NCBI GenBank assembly: GCA_022770365.1
Contig: JALEHU010000080.1
Coordinates: 1 to 35,891, forward strand
DNA length: 35,891 nucleotides
From: Blautia sp.
Lineage (GTDB): Bacteria > Bacillota > Clostridia > Lachnospirales > Lachnospiraceae
Reading direction: 5' to 3'
Under the pieces are notes generated by a model, which was not told the origin of the DNA, did not search any database, and saw only the letters and a list, made by a program, of their open reading frames with translations. Of this stretch, positions 7,226 through 15,812 are shown piece by piece. Made by a program: the position numbers and the translations under genes. Within the stretch, counting starts at the first letter, position 1. Each line of letters opens with the position of its first letter.

Positions 7226-8152
7226 ATGAAGAAAATCCTGATCATCGGAAGTCTGAACATGGATATGGTAATAGGAATGAAGCATATGCCCGTAGTAGGA
7301 GAGACTGTGCTCGGGGAGAATCCGACGTATATTCCGGGAGGAAAGGGCGCCAATCAGGCGTATACAGCCGGGAGTTTGGGCGGAAACGCGTCGATGCTTG
7401 GATGTCTGGGAAATGACAGCCATGGACGTGCGCTGCTGGAAAATATGAAAAGAAGCGGAACTGACTGTTCCGGACTTTCTCAATTGGAGGAGTATCCGAC
7501 AGGAATGGCTGTAATCTATGTCAATGAAGAAGGCAATAATTCCATCGTCGTCATTGCGGGCGCCAACAAAGCGTGTGATGTGGAATATCTGAAGGAACAT
7601 GATGAAATGATCCGTGAGAGTGATTATGTGATCTTTCAGATGGAAATTCCCTGCGAGGCTGTATTTTACGGAATTGAAAGAGCCAAAGAACTGGGAAAAA
7701 CGGTGATTCTGAATCCTGCCCCGGCTCCGGAGAATCTTCCGGATGAAATTCTTGAAAAAGTGGATTACCTTACACCGAACGAAACAGAAATTGCAAAACT
7801 TACAGGGAAAACAGAAGAGACTCTGGAAAGTATTCAGGCAGGTGCGGGGGAGCTGCTTGGAAAAGGTGTGAAAAATATTCTGGTAACACTGGGAAGTCAG
7901 GGGGCAATGCTGGTAAATGAAGAAGGTGTACAGCAGTATCCCACACGAAAAGTAGATGCTGTGGATACCACTGCAGCAGGTGACTGCTTTAATGCGGCGT
8001 TTGTGGTAGGTCTGTCGGAAGGAATGACCAATGCGCAGGCCATTCGGTTTGCAAACACGGCTTCTTCGATTGCCGTGACGCGAAAAGGAGCACAGAGTTC
8101 CATACCGACCCGTGAAGAAGTGGATGAAGTTATGCGCATGGAGAAAAGATGA
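7226..8152 (+). CDS. rbsK: Ribokinase
   Basis: This 308-residue PfkB-family sugar kinase matches ribokinase along its length. The N-terminus is ILIIGSLNMDMVIGMKHMPV, GGKGANQA (residues 39-46) binds the sugar, and the C-terminal signature DTTAAGDCFNAAF holds the catalytic Asp253 with Asp247 nearby. It phosphorylates D-ribose to ribose 5-phosphate with ATP in the cytoplasm, feeding the pentose phosphate pathway. An AGGAG site precedes the start. It is probably co-transcribed with the ADP-ribosylglycohydrolase-family gene 127 bases downstream and is divergent from the LacI-ribokinase fusion. Bases 7535-7656 recur as a 94%-identical fragment at 17646-17767. The stop codon lies inside a tandem duplication (8131-8219). 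A sister sugar such as deoxyribose cannot be excluded as substrate. Confidence 0.92.
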   Translation: MKKILIIGSLNMDMVIGMKHMPVVGETVLGENPTYIPGGKGANQAYTAGSLGGNASMLGCLGNDSHGRALLENMKRSGTDCSGLSQLEEYPTGMAVIYVNEEGNNSIVVIAGANKACDVEYLKEHDEMIRESDYVIFQMEIPCEAVFYGIERAKELGKTVILNPAPAPENLPDEILEKVDYLTPNETEIAKLTGKTEETLESIQAGAGELLGKGVKNILVTLGSQGAMLVNEEGVQQYPTRKVDAVDTTAAGDCFNAAFVVGLSEGMTNAQAIRFANTASSIAVTRKGAQSSIPTREEVDEVMRMEKR

Positions 8153-8219
8153 AGCCATGTGCAGGCAGAAAAGTGAGATTATGTGCATGGAGAAAAGATA
8201 AAGTCATGCGCAGGCAGGA
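8131..8219. repeat. Tandem duplication spanning the rbsK stop codon
   Basis: Two 40-base units (8131-8170 and 8180-8219) with a 49-base period match at about 35 of 40 positions. Each contains GCATGGAGAAAAGAT and CAGGCAG. The first unit encodes the last residues of ribokinase (VMRMEKR) and its stop; the second is non-coding and fills the space before the next gene. Confidence 0.8.
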
Positions 8220-8279
8220 ATGAAAGAATAAATCATGAATAAAAAGGATGCGGTTATACATAAGGAGGAACGATACAGG

Positions 8280-10415
8280 ATGAAGCAGGAATACATTGAG
8301 AATATATATGCCGGCTGGTTGGCGAAGATTATCGGGATCCGTCTGGGTGCGCCCATTGAAGGCTGGACATATGAAAAAATCAAAAATACATACGGTGATC
8401 TGCGGGATTATCCGGTGGATTATCATGAATTTGCGGCGGATGATGACAGCAACGGACCTCTGTTTTTCCTGAGAGCACTGGAAGAGGGACGTCATGGATT
8501 TGACCTTGAAGCCCAGGATGTGGCTGAGGCTCTTTTGAATTATGCTCCTTTTGAACATGGGTTTTTCTGGTGGGGAGGTTACGGAATCTCCACAGAACAT
8601 ACCGCATATCTGAATCTTCGAAACGGAATTCCGGCACCGATGAGCGGAAGTATTGAGCAGAACGGTCATGCAACGGCAGAACAGATCGGCGGACAGATTT
8701 TTATTGATACATGGGGTCTGGTAACTCCGGGAAATCCGGATCTGGCTGCAAAATATGCGGAAAAAGCCGCGAGCGTTACACATGGCGGCAACGGGATTTA
8801 TGGCGGTATTTTTGTGGCAGTATGCATCAGCTATGCGTTTGAAGAAAAAGATATTCGGAAAATTATCGAGAAGGGTCTTTCCTATATTCCAAAGGACTGC
8901 GAATATGCCCGTGTGGTAAGAGCCGTTATGGCGTTTTATGATGAGCATCCAAAGAACTGGAGAGAATGTTTCCGGTATATCTACGAGAATTTCGGCTATG
9001 ACAAATATCCGGGCAACTGCCATATTATTCCGAACATAGCCGTGATGATTCTGGGACTTCTTTATGGAGAGGGAGACTTCTCGAATACTCTGAATATTAC
9101 GAACATGTGCGGCTGGGATACAGACTGCAACGTGGGAAATGTAGCGACGATCATGGGTGTGCGCAACGGGCTTGCCGGCATTGATTATGATAAGTGGAGA
9201 AAACCGATCAATGATTTTCTGGCATGTTCCAGTGTGGTGGGCTCCATGAATATTATGGATATTCCTTACGGAGCCGCCTACATTGCAAAACTGGCGTATG
9301 CAGTAGCCGGTGAGGAAATGCCGGAGCCATGGAAAACCATTACGGAAGAGAGAATTAACAGCTGTCACTTTGAATATCCGGGTTCCACTCATGCCATCCG
9401 TGTCCGTACAGAAAGCTTCGGCAATGCCCGGACAGGCTATGAAACAGCAGTGATGAATACAGACGAATCGGCAGCTTCCGGGCAGCGTTCCCTGAAAGTT
9501 CTGGCGAAAATGGTGACAGGCGGGGATGCTGTTTTTGCGTACCGCAAAACGTATTATCAGCCGGAAGATTTCCATGACAGCCGTTATGATCCGTGCTTTT
9601 CCCCGCTGATCTATCCGGGTCAGACTCTGCATGCAAGTGTCTGCATACCGGAGTACAGCCAGGACGCGCTGATCAGCCTTTATGTCCGTGATGCGCATAC
9701 CGGAAAGATTTATGAAAGTGAAAGAACTGCTGTGAAAAAGGGAGAATGGAATACATTTTCTTTTGAAATCCCTTCACTGGAGGAAGCTCTTTTGGATGAA
9801 ATGGGAGTCTGCTCGCATATTATGGGAACCCATACAGAAGTTTTTGATTATGTGGTACTTCTGGATGATCTGTATGCAGATGGAAATCCGGACTATACAC
9901 TGGATTTTTCTGCAGAAACCACAGAAGTATGGCCGGGGCTTCACCGGGAAATCAGCCAGATGACAAAACTGAAGGGCCTGATGTATCTTGAGGATGGTCA
10001 GCTTCATCTGTCCTGCTCCGATTTTGCGGAAGCCTATACGGGAAGACATGACTGGAAGGATTATGGGGCAGAATTTACATTCACCCCTCTTACAGGAGAA
10101 CATCATATGGTAAATGTCCGCGTGCAGGGAGCCATTCGTTCTTATGCTTTTGGACTTCTTCCGGATGGAAAAGCCGCACTGCTGAAGAACGATAACGGAT
10201 ACCGTGTCCTTACGGAAAAAACATTCGACTGGAAATGCGGTGAGGAGTATACGGTGAAAATCACTGTAAAAGAAAATGCTCTGAAAGCAGAAATCGGAGA
10301 CTGTGTCCTGGAGATTCGTGATGAAGAGCATCCGTATCTGAGAGGTTCTGTGGGTGTATCCATGATGAAAGGCAGCCATGATAAATACCGCAGAATTAAA
10401 ATCACGAAAGAATAA
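8280..10415 (+). CDS. ADP-ribosylglycohydrolase-family protein with C-terminal beta-sandwich
   Basis: The 711-residue protein begins with an ADP-ribosylglycohydrolase (ARH/DraG) domain, roughly residues 1-345. The metal-binding motifs are visible as AADDDSNGPLF early and CGWDTDCNVGNVATIMG later, with GWLAKIIGIRLGAPIEG near the start. These enzymes use Mg2+ ions to break N- or O-glycosidic bonds to ribose. The remaining ~360 residues are beta-rich and end in a LamG-like stretch (YTVKITVKENALKAEIGD), suggesting a substrate-recognition module. I chose 8280 because AAGGAGG stands 11 bases upstream; an ATG at 8235 would add 15 residues but has no good site. Placement after ribokinase suggests that it frees ribose from a nucleoside-like or ADP-ribosyl compound for RbsK. 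The exact substrate is not known. There is no signal peptide, so the protein is cytoplasmic. Confidence 0.88.
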   Translation: MKQEYIENIYAGWLAKIIGIRLGAPIEGWTYEKIKNTYGDLRDYPVDYHEFAADDDSNGPLFFLRALEEGRHGFDLEAQDVAEALLNYAPFEHGFFWWGGYGISTEHTAYLNLRNGIPAPMSGSIEQNGHATAEQIGGQIFIDTWGLVTPGNPDLAAKYAEKAASVTHGGNGIYGGIFVAVCISYAFEEKDIRKIIEKGLSYIPKDCEYARVVRAVMAFYDEHPKNWRECFRYIYENFGYDKYPGNCHIIPNIAVMILGLLYGEGDFSNTLNITNMCGWDTDCNVGNVATIMGVRNGLAGIDYDKWRKPINDFLACSSVVGSMNIMDIPYGAAYIAKLAYAVAGEEMPEPWKTITEERINSCHFEYPGSTHAIRVRTESFGNARTGYETAVMNTDESAASGQRSLKVLAKMVTGGDAVFAYRKTYYQPEDFHDSRYDPCFSPLIYPGQTLHASVCIPEYSQDALISLYVRDAHTGKIYESERTAVKKGEWNTFSFEIPSLEEALLDEMGVCSHIMGTHTEVFDYVVLLDDLYADGNPDYTLDFSAETTEVWPGLHREISQMTKLKGLMYLEDGQLHLSCSDFAEAYTGRHDWKDYGAEFTFTPLTGEHHMVNVRVQGAIRSYAFGLLPDGKAALLKNDNGYRVLTEKTFDWKCGEEYTVKITVKENALKAEIGDCVLEIRDEEHPYLRGSVGVSMMKGSHDKYRRIKITKE

Positions 10416-10510
10416 GCAGACAGGAGAAGCCGATGAGATCAGGCAGTACAGGATCGAGACATAAATTTTTTTTGTGATGACAGGCTGAAAGGCAGCCAGC
10501 ATTAAAAATA

Positions 10511-10592
10511 GAATTATTGAAATCAGACAAATGGGTTCCTGGAGACGAAAGAACTTCGGGAAACCATTTGTTATTTATTCGGCATAAATGTC
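10511..10592. repeat. Dispersed repeat containing a terminator, copy 1
   Basis: This 82-base segment is about 88% identical to 17766-17847. It begins GAATTATTGAAATCAGAC and ends GCATAAATGTC. Several of the ten differences fall in the terminator stem and T-tract, where pairing is kept. In copy 2 it is joined directly to a ribokinase fragment. Confidence 0.85.
10528..10580 (+). terminator. Rho-independent terminator of the rbsK operon
   Basis: CAAATGGGTTCC (10528-10539) pairs with GGAAACCATTTG (10559-10570) with one internal mismatch, capped by a small inner GAAG-type hairpin and followed by TTATTTATT. It lies about 110 bases after the ADP-ribosylglycohydrolase-family stop. The rest of the gap to 10880 holds no convincing gene; a 62-codon frame at 10596 has no ribosome site. 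Confidence 0.75.
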
Positions 10593-10823
10593 AGATTGAA
10601 GTCAGAACAATTTCTGGCATGCAAGAAATATATCAGCCTTTGTGGTCGCATGATTGTGGATTCTCTTTCCTGCAATACACATATTGATTTTAAAATGGTT
10701 GATAGATCTCTTCACAGAGACACTTATTTTATAAAGAGAATCCTATTGCGGTGTGTCACGCTGAATACCTGGAAATATGCATAGTTCCATGTGTTCTCAA
10801 GTATAGGAGGAGAAAAATGCAAT

Positions 10824-10883
10824 ATGGGTAAAAAGATAAAAGTAATCGTGATTTTGGCAGTGGTAAAGAGGAAGTTGATATGA
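10824..10883 (+). CDS. Possible 19-residue leader ORF before yesN
   Basis: A short frame starts MGKKIKVIVILAVV and ends in TGA overlapping the ATG of the response-regulator gene (ATGA). A good AGGAGG (10805-10810) stands 13 bases before it, but stands only six bases before another ATG (10817) that encodes just MQYG and stops. The sequence looks like the beginning of a signal peptide, so it may be the worn-out start of an exported protein or a leader whose translation couples to yesN. Evidence is position only. Confidence 0.25.
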   Translation: MGKKIKVIVILAVVKRKLI

Positions 10884-12481
10884 ATTGCATAAAATCAATT
10901 GTAGTGGCAGATGATGAACCGCTGCAGTGTGAAATGCTAGGTCAGATATTGAATAAGATAGTGCCAGAGGCTGTTGTATATACTGCAAAAAATGGGAAAG
11001 AGGCATATGATTTCTTGGAGAATCGGCAGGTGGATGTACTAATAACAGATATTAGAATGCCTGTTATGGATGGAATAGAACTGATCCGGCATGCATCAGA
11101 GGAAAAACCGGAAGTTAAAATCGTGCTCATTAGTGCATACAAAGAATTTGAATATGCCAGAGAAGCTCTTAAATATCGTGTGGTTGATTATCTTCTAAAG
11201 CCTTTTCGTATAGAAAAGGTAAGAGACGTTATGAAAGACGTGAATAAAATGCTGGAAAAAGAACTGGAGAATTCTCATCAGCTCAGATATTATGAAAAGC
11301 TGGAACAGCTTTATCAAAAGAACCGTCAAATGGAAAAACTGGCGTTGCTGATTAAGAGAAAAACTGCTGTGGAAATACTGGATGAGAAACTTTATCAGTC
11401 ATTAGCTAAACCAGGAACAGTCATGGTGCTGCGCTGGAAGAAAAAAACGGCGGAAAGTGAAGGCATTACAGAGTTACAGCAGGAAAAGCTTCTTCAGAGC
11501 GTGCATCAGATTTGTGGCGGGGGATATGAGATTCCCCAGGATAAGGGAATTGATGTCAGCGAATATCGGATGGCACTGATTTTACCAGGGATAACAGAAC
11601 AGCAGGCAGTAGATGCCATGGAAAAACTGTTGGACGAGCTGGTTTTCAGGCGGATCATCTTTTGGTGTGGAATTTCTGGAACTTGTAAGAATCTGGTAGA
11701 AGAAATCAGCAGAGCTGTGGAAGAAGCAGAAGAAATGGTTTCTTTTTCTTTTTTCACCAGACAATCCGGCGGTGTGTTCTCCTGGAAATTATGGAATGAG
11801 AATCTGGAAATGATTCCAGAACCGATTGCTAATACCGAAAATGATATCCGTGTTTGTATTCATAATGGAAATGCGGAGGACGCTTTGGAAAAGCTGCATG
11901 AGTTGGAGAAAAAATATAGGAAAAAGCCTTATGTGGCTGCCTACAGGTTAAAGCATATGATATCTTCTATGGTTATGCGTATTGTTCGTGACATTGACGG
12001 AGTACTTCCAACCCCGGATTATGACAACCTGATCAATGAGGCATACCAGTCTTATGGGAATTGCGATTCGATAGAGGAGCTTTTTCGGATTTCGGAGGAA
12101 TTATTTCAGAAGGAAGCTGCTTATTACGGGCAGGAAAATGGAAGCTCTGATGTGGTTCAGAAAATTGTCACATACATTAAGATGCACTATAAAGAGGATC
12201 TATCTCTGCAGAATCTGGCAGAGAGGGCACATTTTTCTACCAGTTATCTTTCCTCAAGAATTAAACAACGCACAGGAATGACTTATTCAGAATATCTCAT
12301 GTCGCTTCGAATGGAGGAAGCCGTTCGCCTGTTGCTGTACACAGACCGAAAAGTGGTGGATATTGTCAAAGACTGCGGATTTAATGACAGCAGTTATTTC
12401 AATCGTATTTTCCGCAAAAGGTATAATCTGTCACCGGAAAAATACAGAAAGGTACACAAGCATGTGGAAAAAAATATATAA
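10880..12481 (+). CDS. YesN-like response regulator with AraC-type DNA-binding domain
   Basis: The 533-residue protein starts with a CheY-like receiver (SIVVADDEPLQCEM; phospho-acceptor Asp57 in VLITDIRMPVMDG; Lys107 in YLLKPF). A ~250-residue middle region with a coiled-coil stretch follows. It ends in an AraC double helix-turn-helix (LSLQNLAERAHFSTSYLSSR, then GFNDSSYFNRIFRKRYNLSPEKYR). This is the YesN type, which pairs with YesM kinases to activate sugar ABC transporter operons in Firmicutes. AGAGGAAG precedes the start by about six bases. The kinase gene overlaps its 3' end by 20 bases, so the two are translationally coupled. The downstream binding-protein promoter, with a poor -35, is the obvious target. 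Confidence 0.93.
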   Translation: MNCIKSIVVADDEPLQCEMLGQILNKIVPEAVVYTAKNGKEAYDFLENRQVDVLITDIRMPVMDGIELIRHASEEKPEVKIVLISAYKEFEYAREALKYRVVDYLLKPFRIEKVRDVMKDVNKMLEKELENSHQLRYYEKLEQLYQKNRQMEKLALLIKRKTAVEILDEKLYQSLAKPGTVMVLRWKKKTAESEGITELQQEKLLQSVHQICGGGYEIPQDKGIDVSEYRMALILPGITEQQAVDAMEKLLDELVFRRIIFWCGISGTCKNLVEEISRAVEEAEEMVSFSFFTRQSGGVFSWKLWNENLEMIPEPIANTENDIRVCIHNGNAEDALEKLHELEKKYRKKPYVAAYRLKHMISSMVMRIVRDIDGVLPTPDYDNLINEAYQSYGNCDSIEELFRISEELFQKEAAYYGQENGSSDVVQKIVTYIKMHYKEDLSLQNLAERAHFSTSYLSSRIKQRTGMTYSEYLMSLRMEEAVRLLLYTDRKVVDIVKDCGFNDSSYFNRIFRKRYNLSPEKYRKVHKHVEKNI

Positions 12482-14291
12482 TTGGCTTGGAAGAAGAGGA
12501 TTTTGTATGATATTGTGCATTGTCCTGGTTTTGTTTACCCTGGTGCCCGTTTTTTTGGTACAGAAAATTTTGGTGAAATATTACGAAGATGACATTATTC
12601 GGAATGCCTGCATTGGCGTCAGTTCGATGATAGATGTCAACAGCAGAAAATTGAATGAAATATTGGAAAACATTGAGACAACTGCCCAGCTCATGATAAA
12701 TGATGAATATTACTATGATGTTTTCTCTAAAATTCCGAATTATAAAGTATCAGATTATCTGCAGGTTGATAGAAAAATTGGAGAAAAAACATACAAAAAG
12801 TTCATCTATCAGCCGGAGGTTTATGATGCCTATTTTTATGTACCTGGCTGGACATTGGGTGTACATCATGCGGATAACGCAAATATTGTGATGGCAATGG
12901 GCTTTGATACGACAGCACATCAGGCGAAAGGCGCTGCAAAATGGATTACCGGATATGACTATGGAGAAACAGTAAAATCAGATTATCTTATTAAGAAGGA
13001 AGAGTATCCTTACCGGTATCTGCTTACTATGGTAAAAGAAATGAATTTTCAGTATGCTTCCCGAGGTTCATATTATCACCTTCAGAATCTGGAGGAATTG
13101 CCGGTATTGATCGTACATGTCAAAGAAAGCAGTATCCGGAATACTTATGCCGATACGCTTGGATATGAAGACATTAGGTATTTTATTTTTAATGGAGACC
13201 GAAAAATAGTCTCTTCTGCCACGGAAGAATTTGAAGTAAGTAAAAATGTTCCTGATGAGTTGTTTCTATACTATGGAAGCACCGGATTTGATATCGCTTC
13301 TTATAAAGGGCAGGAATTACTTTTATGTTACAATACGCTGAATAACAGGAATCTTTGTTCACTTGCGATGATTCCTCTGCAAACTCTGGTATACAATACC
13401 GTATCCGGAATGCGGGACTTATGGCGTACACTGGCGGTTTTCATAATTGTGCTGTCCATAGCAGCATCTGTTGTGTTTTCCAGATCCCTTTTTAAACCAA
13501 TTCGTATGCTGATGAAAGCTTCTGAGAGAGTAGGACAGGGGAATTTCAGCGCGGATACACCATTACCGTGGCTAAAAGAATTTAGGATACTTACGCAGAG
13601 CTTTAACGATATGGAAAAGAAAATCAGCAAGCTGATTTATGAAAATTATGAAATCAGTCTGAAAGAAAAAGAAAGTCAGCTGATGGTACTCTCTTTACAG
13701 ATCAATCCACATTTTCTGTACAACACATTGAATGTTATTAATCTATCTGCGATAAAAAATGAAGATCCGGAGACTTCCGAAATGATCATCAGCCTTTCGG
13801 AAATGCTTCAGTATACTACGCGGAATTCTTCGGAAAAAGGAGCCCTTGAGGATGAGATTGACTGGACTTCCAATTACCTGTATATTATGTCCCGACGTTT
13901 TCAGAACCGTTTTTATACAGAAATAGACATTGATGAGGACCTTATGAATGCCAGGATTCCAAGATTGCTTTTTCAGCCGTTTCTGGAAAATGCAATCATA
14001 CATGGATTTTCAGAAGAAAGCCATAAGGGAGTTCTTAAACTGAAAATAAATCAGGAAGAAGGATTCCTTCATATTATGATTTCTGACAATGGAAAAGGTA
14101 TGGATAAACAGGAGGACTATATGAATATTTCTCATCAGGAAGGTCACATCGGTATTTCTAATGTTGTCCGGCGTTTGAAGCTTATTTATGGGAATGATTA
14201 TTGCTTTCGGCTGGAGTCCAAAGCCGGGGAAGGAACAAGAGTCACGATTGTAATTCCTTATGAAGAAATATGTGAAAAGTCCAATTATTAA
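12462..14291 (+). CDS. YesM-like sensor histidine kinase
   Basis: The 609-residue membrane kinase has a first transmembrane helix at ~12-36, an extracellular sensor of about 280 residues, and a second helix at ~320-342 (TLAVFIIVLSIAASVVF). HAMP (SLFKPIRMLMKASERVGQGN) follows, then the His_kinase domain with phospho-acceptor His417 in QINPHFLYNTLNVI. The C-terminal ATPase domain shows LLFQPFLENAIIHGF and SDNGKGM. It phosphorylates the YesN partner on sensing an outside sugar or a liganded binding protein. I start it at 12462 (AGAAAGG about nine bases upstream), inside the end of yesN, rather than at an earlier ATG that would add 33 non-family residues. It is the second gene of the regulatory pair in front of the ABC operon. 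Confidence 0.93.
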   Translation: MWKKIYNWLGRRGFCMILCIVLVLFTLVPVFLVQKILVKYYEDDIIRNACIGVSSMIDVNSRKLNEILENIETTAQLMINDEYYYDVFSKIPNYKVSDYLQVDRKIGEKTYKKFIYQPEVYDAYFYVPGWTLGVHHADNANIVMAMGFDTTAHQAKGAAKWITGYDYGETVKSDYLIKKEEYPYRYLLTMVKEMNFQYASRGSYYHLQNLEELPVLIVHVKESSIRNTYADTLGYEDIRYFIFNGDRKIVSSATEEFEVSKNVPDELFLYYGSTGFDIASYKGQELLLCYNTLNNRNLCSLAMIPLQTLVYNTVSGMRDLWRTLAVFIIVLSIAASVVFSRSLFKPIRMLMKASERVGQGNFSADTPLPWLKEFRILTQSFNDMEKKISKLIYENYEISLKEKESQLMVLSLQINPHFLYNTLNVINLSAIKNEDPETSEMIISLSEMLQYTTRNSSEKGALEDEIDWTSNYLYIMSRRFQNRFYTEIDIDEDLMNARIPRLLFQPFLENAIIHGFSEESHKGVLKLKINQEEGFLHIMISDNGKGMDKQEDYMNISHQEGHIGISNVVRRLKLIYGNDYCFRLESKAGEGTRVTIVIPYEEICEKSNY

Positions 14292-14303
14292 TGAATTGTT
14301 CAA

Positions 14304-14332
14304 TTTTGTGAAAGAAACATCCGTGGTACAAT
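14304..14332 (+). promoter_or_regulatory. Putative activator-dependent promoter of the sugar ABC operon
   Basis: TACAAT (14327-14332) is a good -10. The hexamer 17 bases upstream (TTTTGT) is a poor -35, as expected for a promoter that needs the YesN regulator. It sits about 60 bases before the binding-protein gene, in the 98-base gap after yesM. Confidence 0.45.
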
Positions 14333-14389
14333 AATATTATCAAAAAAAGCATGCTTGGCTGAAATAACAAAGAGAGAGAGGAAAAAGAA

Positions 14390-15739
14390 ATGAAGAAAAG
14401 AGCAATGTGTGTGGCACTTACCGGTATCATGGCGGGATCAATGATGACCAGTATTATGGTATCAGCAGAAGAGTCTAAGGAGCCGACTGAGATTCGTTTT
14501 GCTACATGGGATACAGGAGATCAGCTGACTGTGTATGAGCAGATTGCGGAGAACTTTAATGAGGCACATCCGGATATCCATGTGACTGTTATGAATTTCC
14601 CTGATGAGTATGATACCAAGATTACAACAATGATAGCCGGAGAAGACGTACCGGAAATCTGCGAGATGGAGAGTGCCACACTTCTGTATCCTTTGGCAGA
14701 AGAAGGCTATATTCTGAATATGCAGGAATATATTGAAAAGGATGAGACTTTCGATAAAGAATGCCTGGATGATAAATTTAAGTATATGCTGAATGAGGAC
14801 TATATGGCAGGCTATGCGCTTGGTGCTGAGAATTTCTGTATGTTTTATGATCCATACCTGTTTGAAAAATACGGTGTGGAGGAACCTCCTGCAAGCTATG
14901 TGGATGCCTGGGATTGGGATACCTTTGTTAATGTGGCTCAGCAGTTAACTATTGATGAGAACGGAAAGAATGCTTTGGATCCGGATTTTGATTCGGAAAA
15001 TATCGAGGTTTATGGTATAAATCCTTCTATGTGGTGGGCAGGATATATGCCCTTTATGGCCAGTGTAGGTGAAAAATATCTGACAGAAGACGGGAAATCC
15101 ATTGGTTATGCTACAGAAAAAGGAACACAAGTTCTTCAGAACTTGGCAGACCTGATTTGGAAATATCATGTCGCTCCGACACCTACAGCCTCTGAGACTA
15201 TGCCTGGACTGACAGAAAATCTTGCTACCCATAAGGTTGCTATGACTTTCAGCGGACAGTGGTCTAATGCTGACTTGATGAGCGATGAGGTAGAGTACAA
15301 TGTTGCAGCACTTCCGAAAATGGGAGATGCTGCTAAGACAGATATGACCTTTGGTGCTATTTCTCTGATGAATACTGATAAAGCAGATGCTGCTTTTGAA
15401 TTTGTGAAATATATTTTGACTGAGGAAGGTGCGTTGGATCCGCTGGTTAAAAGTGGTTTACTGCTTCCATGTAATATGAAAGAGTATGCTGAAGAATATA
15501 TTCAGAGCCTGATTACAGAAAATCATCCGTCCAATTATTATGAGACAGTTGTAAAACCTATGTTTGATGGTACTGCAGAGCCACCTGCTACTTCATACGT
15601 TAAGAATTTCAGTAAGATTAATGATATCATTGATCCTGCTCTTGACGAATTATGGTCAGGAGAGAAGACGGCTGAAGAAGCTATTGCAACGATAAAAGAT
15701 GCTGCAGACGCAGAAGTTCAGGGCTTTTATGGTGAATAA
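14390..15739 (+). CDS. Extracellular sugar-binding protein of an ABC transporter (SPase I type)
   Basis: The 449-residue protein belongs to the family 1 solute-binding proteins (MalE/UgpB type). After the signal peptide comes TEIRFATWDTGDQLTVYEQI, then FNEAHPDIHVTV, and near the C-terminus FGAISLMNTDKADAAFEFVKYI. It would capture an oligosaccharide outside the cell and hand it to the two permeases downstream. The signal peptide ends ...IMVSA-EES, a signal-peptidase I site. There is no lipobox cysteine, although most Gram-positive binding proteins are lipoproteins, so its attachment to the membrane is unexplained. The start follows a purine-rich GAGAGAGGAAAAAGAA site. A hairpin separates it from the permease genes, fitting higher expression of the binding protein. 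The sugar cannot be named from sequence. Confidence 0.93.
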   Translation: MKKRAMCVALTGIMAGSMMTSIMVSAEESKEPTEIRFATWDTGDQLTVYEQIAENFNEAHPDIHVTVMNFPDEYDTKITTMIAGEDVPEICEMESATLLYPLAEEGYILNMQEYIEKDETFDKECLDDKFKYMLNEDYMAGYALGAENFCMFYDPYLFEKYGVEEPPASYVDAWDWDTFVNVAQQLTIDENGKNALDPDFDSENIEVYGINPSMWWAGYMPFMASVGEKYLTEDGKSIGYATEKGTQVLQNLADLIWKYHVAPTPTASETMPGLTENLATHKVAMTFSGQWSNADLMSDEVEYNVAALPKMGDAAKTDMTFGAISLMNTDKADAAFEFVKYILTEEGALDPLVKSGLLLPCNMKEYAEEYIQSLITENHPSNYYETVVKPMFDGTAEPPATSYVKNFSKINDIIDPALDELWSGEKTAEEAIATIKDAADAEVQGFYGE

Positions 15740-15759
15740 TTTTTAACGTTGTCAATAAA

Positions 15760-15794
15760 GCTGCCGCATATATTATGCGGCAGCACTCTTTTTT
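15760..15794 (+). terminator. Intercistronic hairpin/partial terminator between binding protein and permeases
   Basis: GCTGCCGCATA pairs perfectly with TATGCGGCAGC around a three-base loop, followed by CTCTTTTTTAT. It lies 20 bases after the binding-protein stop. Since the permeases have no evident promoter of their own, it probably stops part of the transcription and protects the upstream message. Confidence 0.75.
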
Positions 15795-15812
15795 ATGAAA
15801 GAGGTGAAAGAA

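Noticed and set aside
7085-8188. Open frame of 367 codons on the minus strand
   Set aside because: It is antisense to ribokinase, rich in His, Cys, Phe and Ser as expected for a shadow frame, and would overlap the promoter region.
8130-9698. Open frame of 522 codons on the minus strand
   Set aside because: It runs antisense to the ADP-ribosylglycohydrolase-family gene, has no family motifs and no ribosome site, and its composition is that of a mirrored coding strand.
10596-10784. 62-codon frame before yesN
   Set aside because: It has no ribosome site and no family resemblance, and lies in a region with terminator and promoter character.
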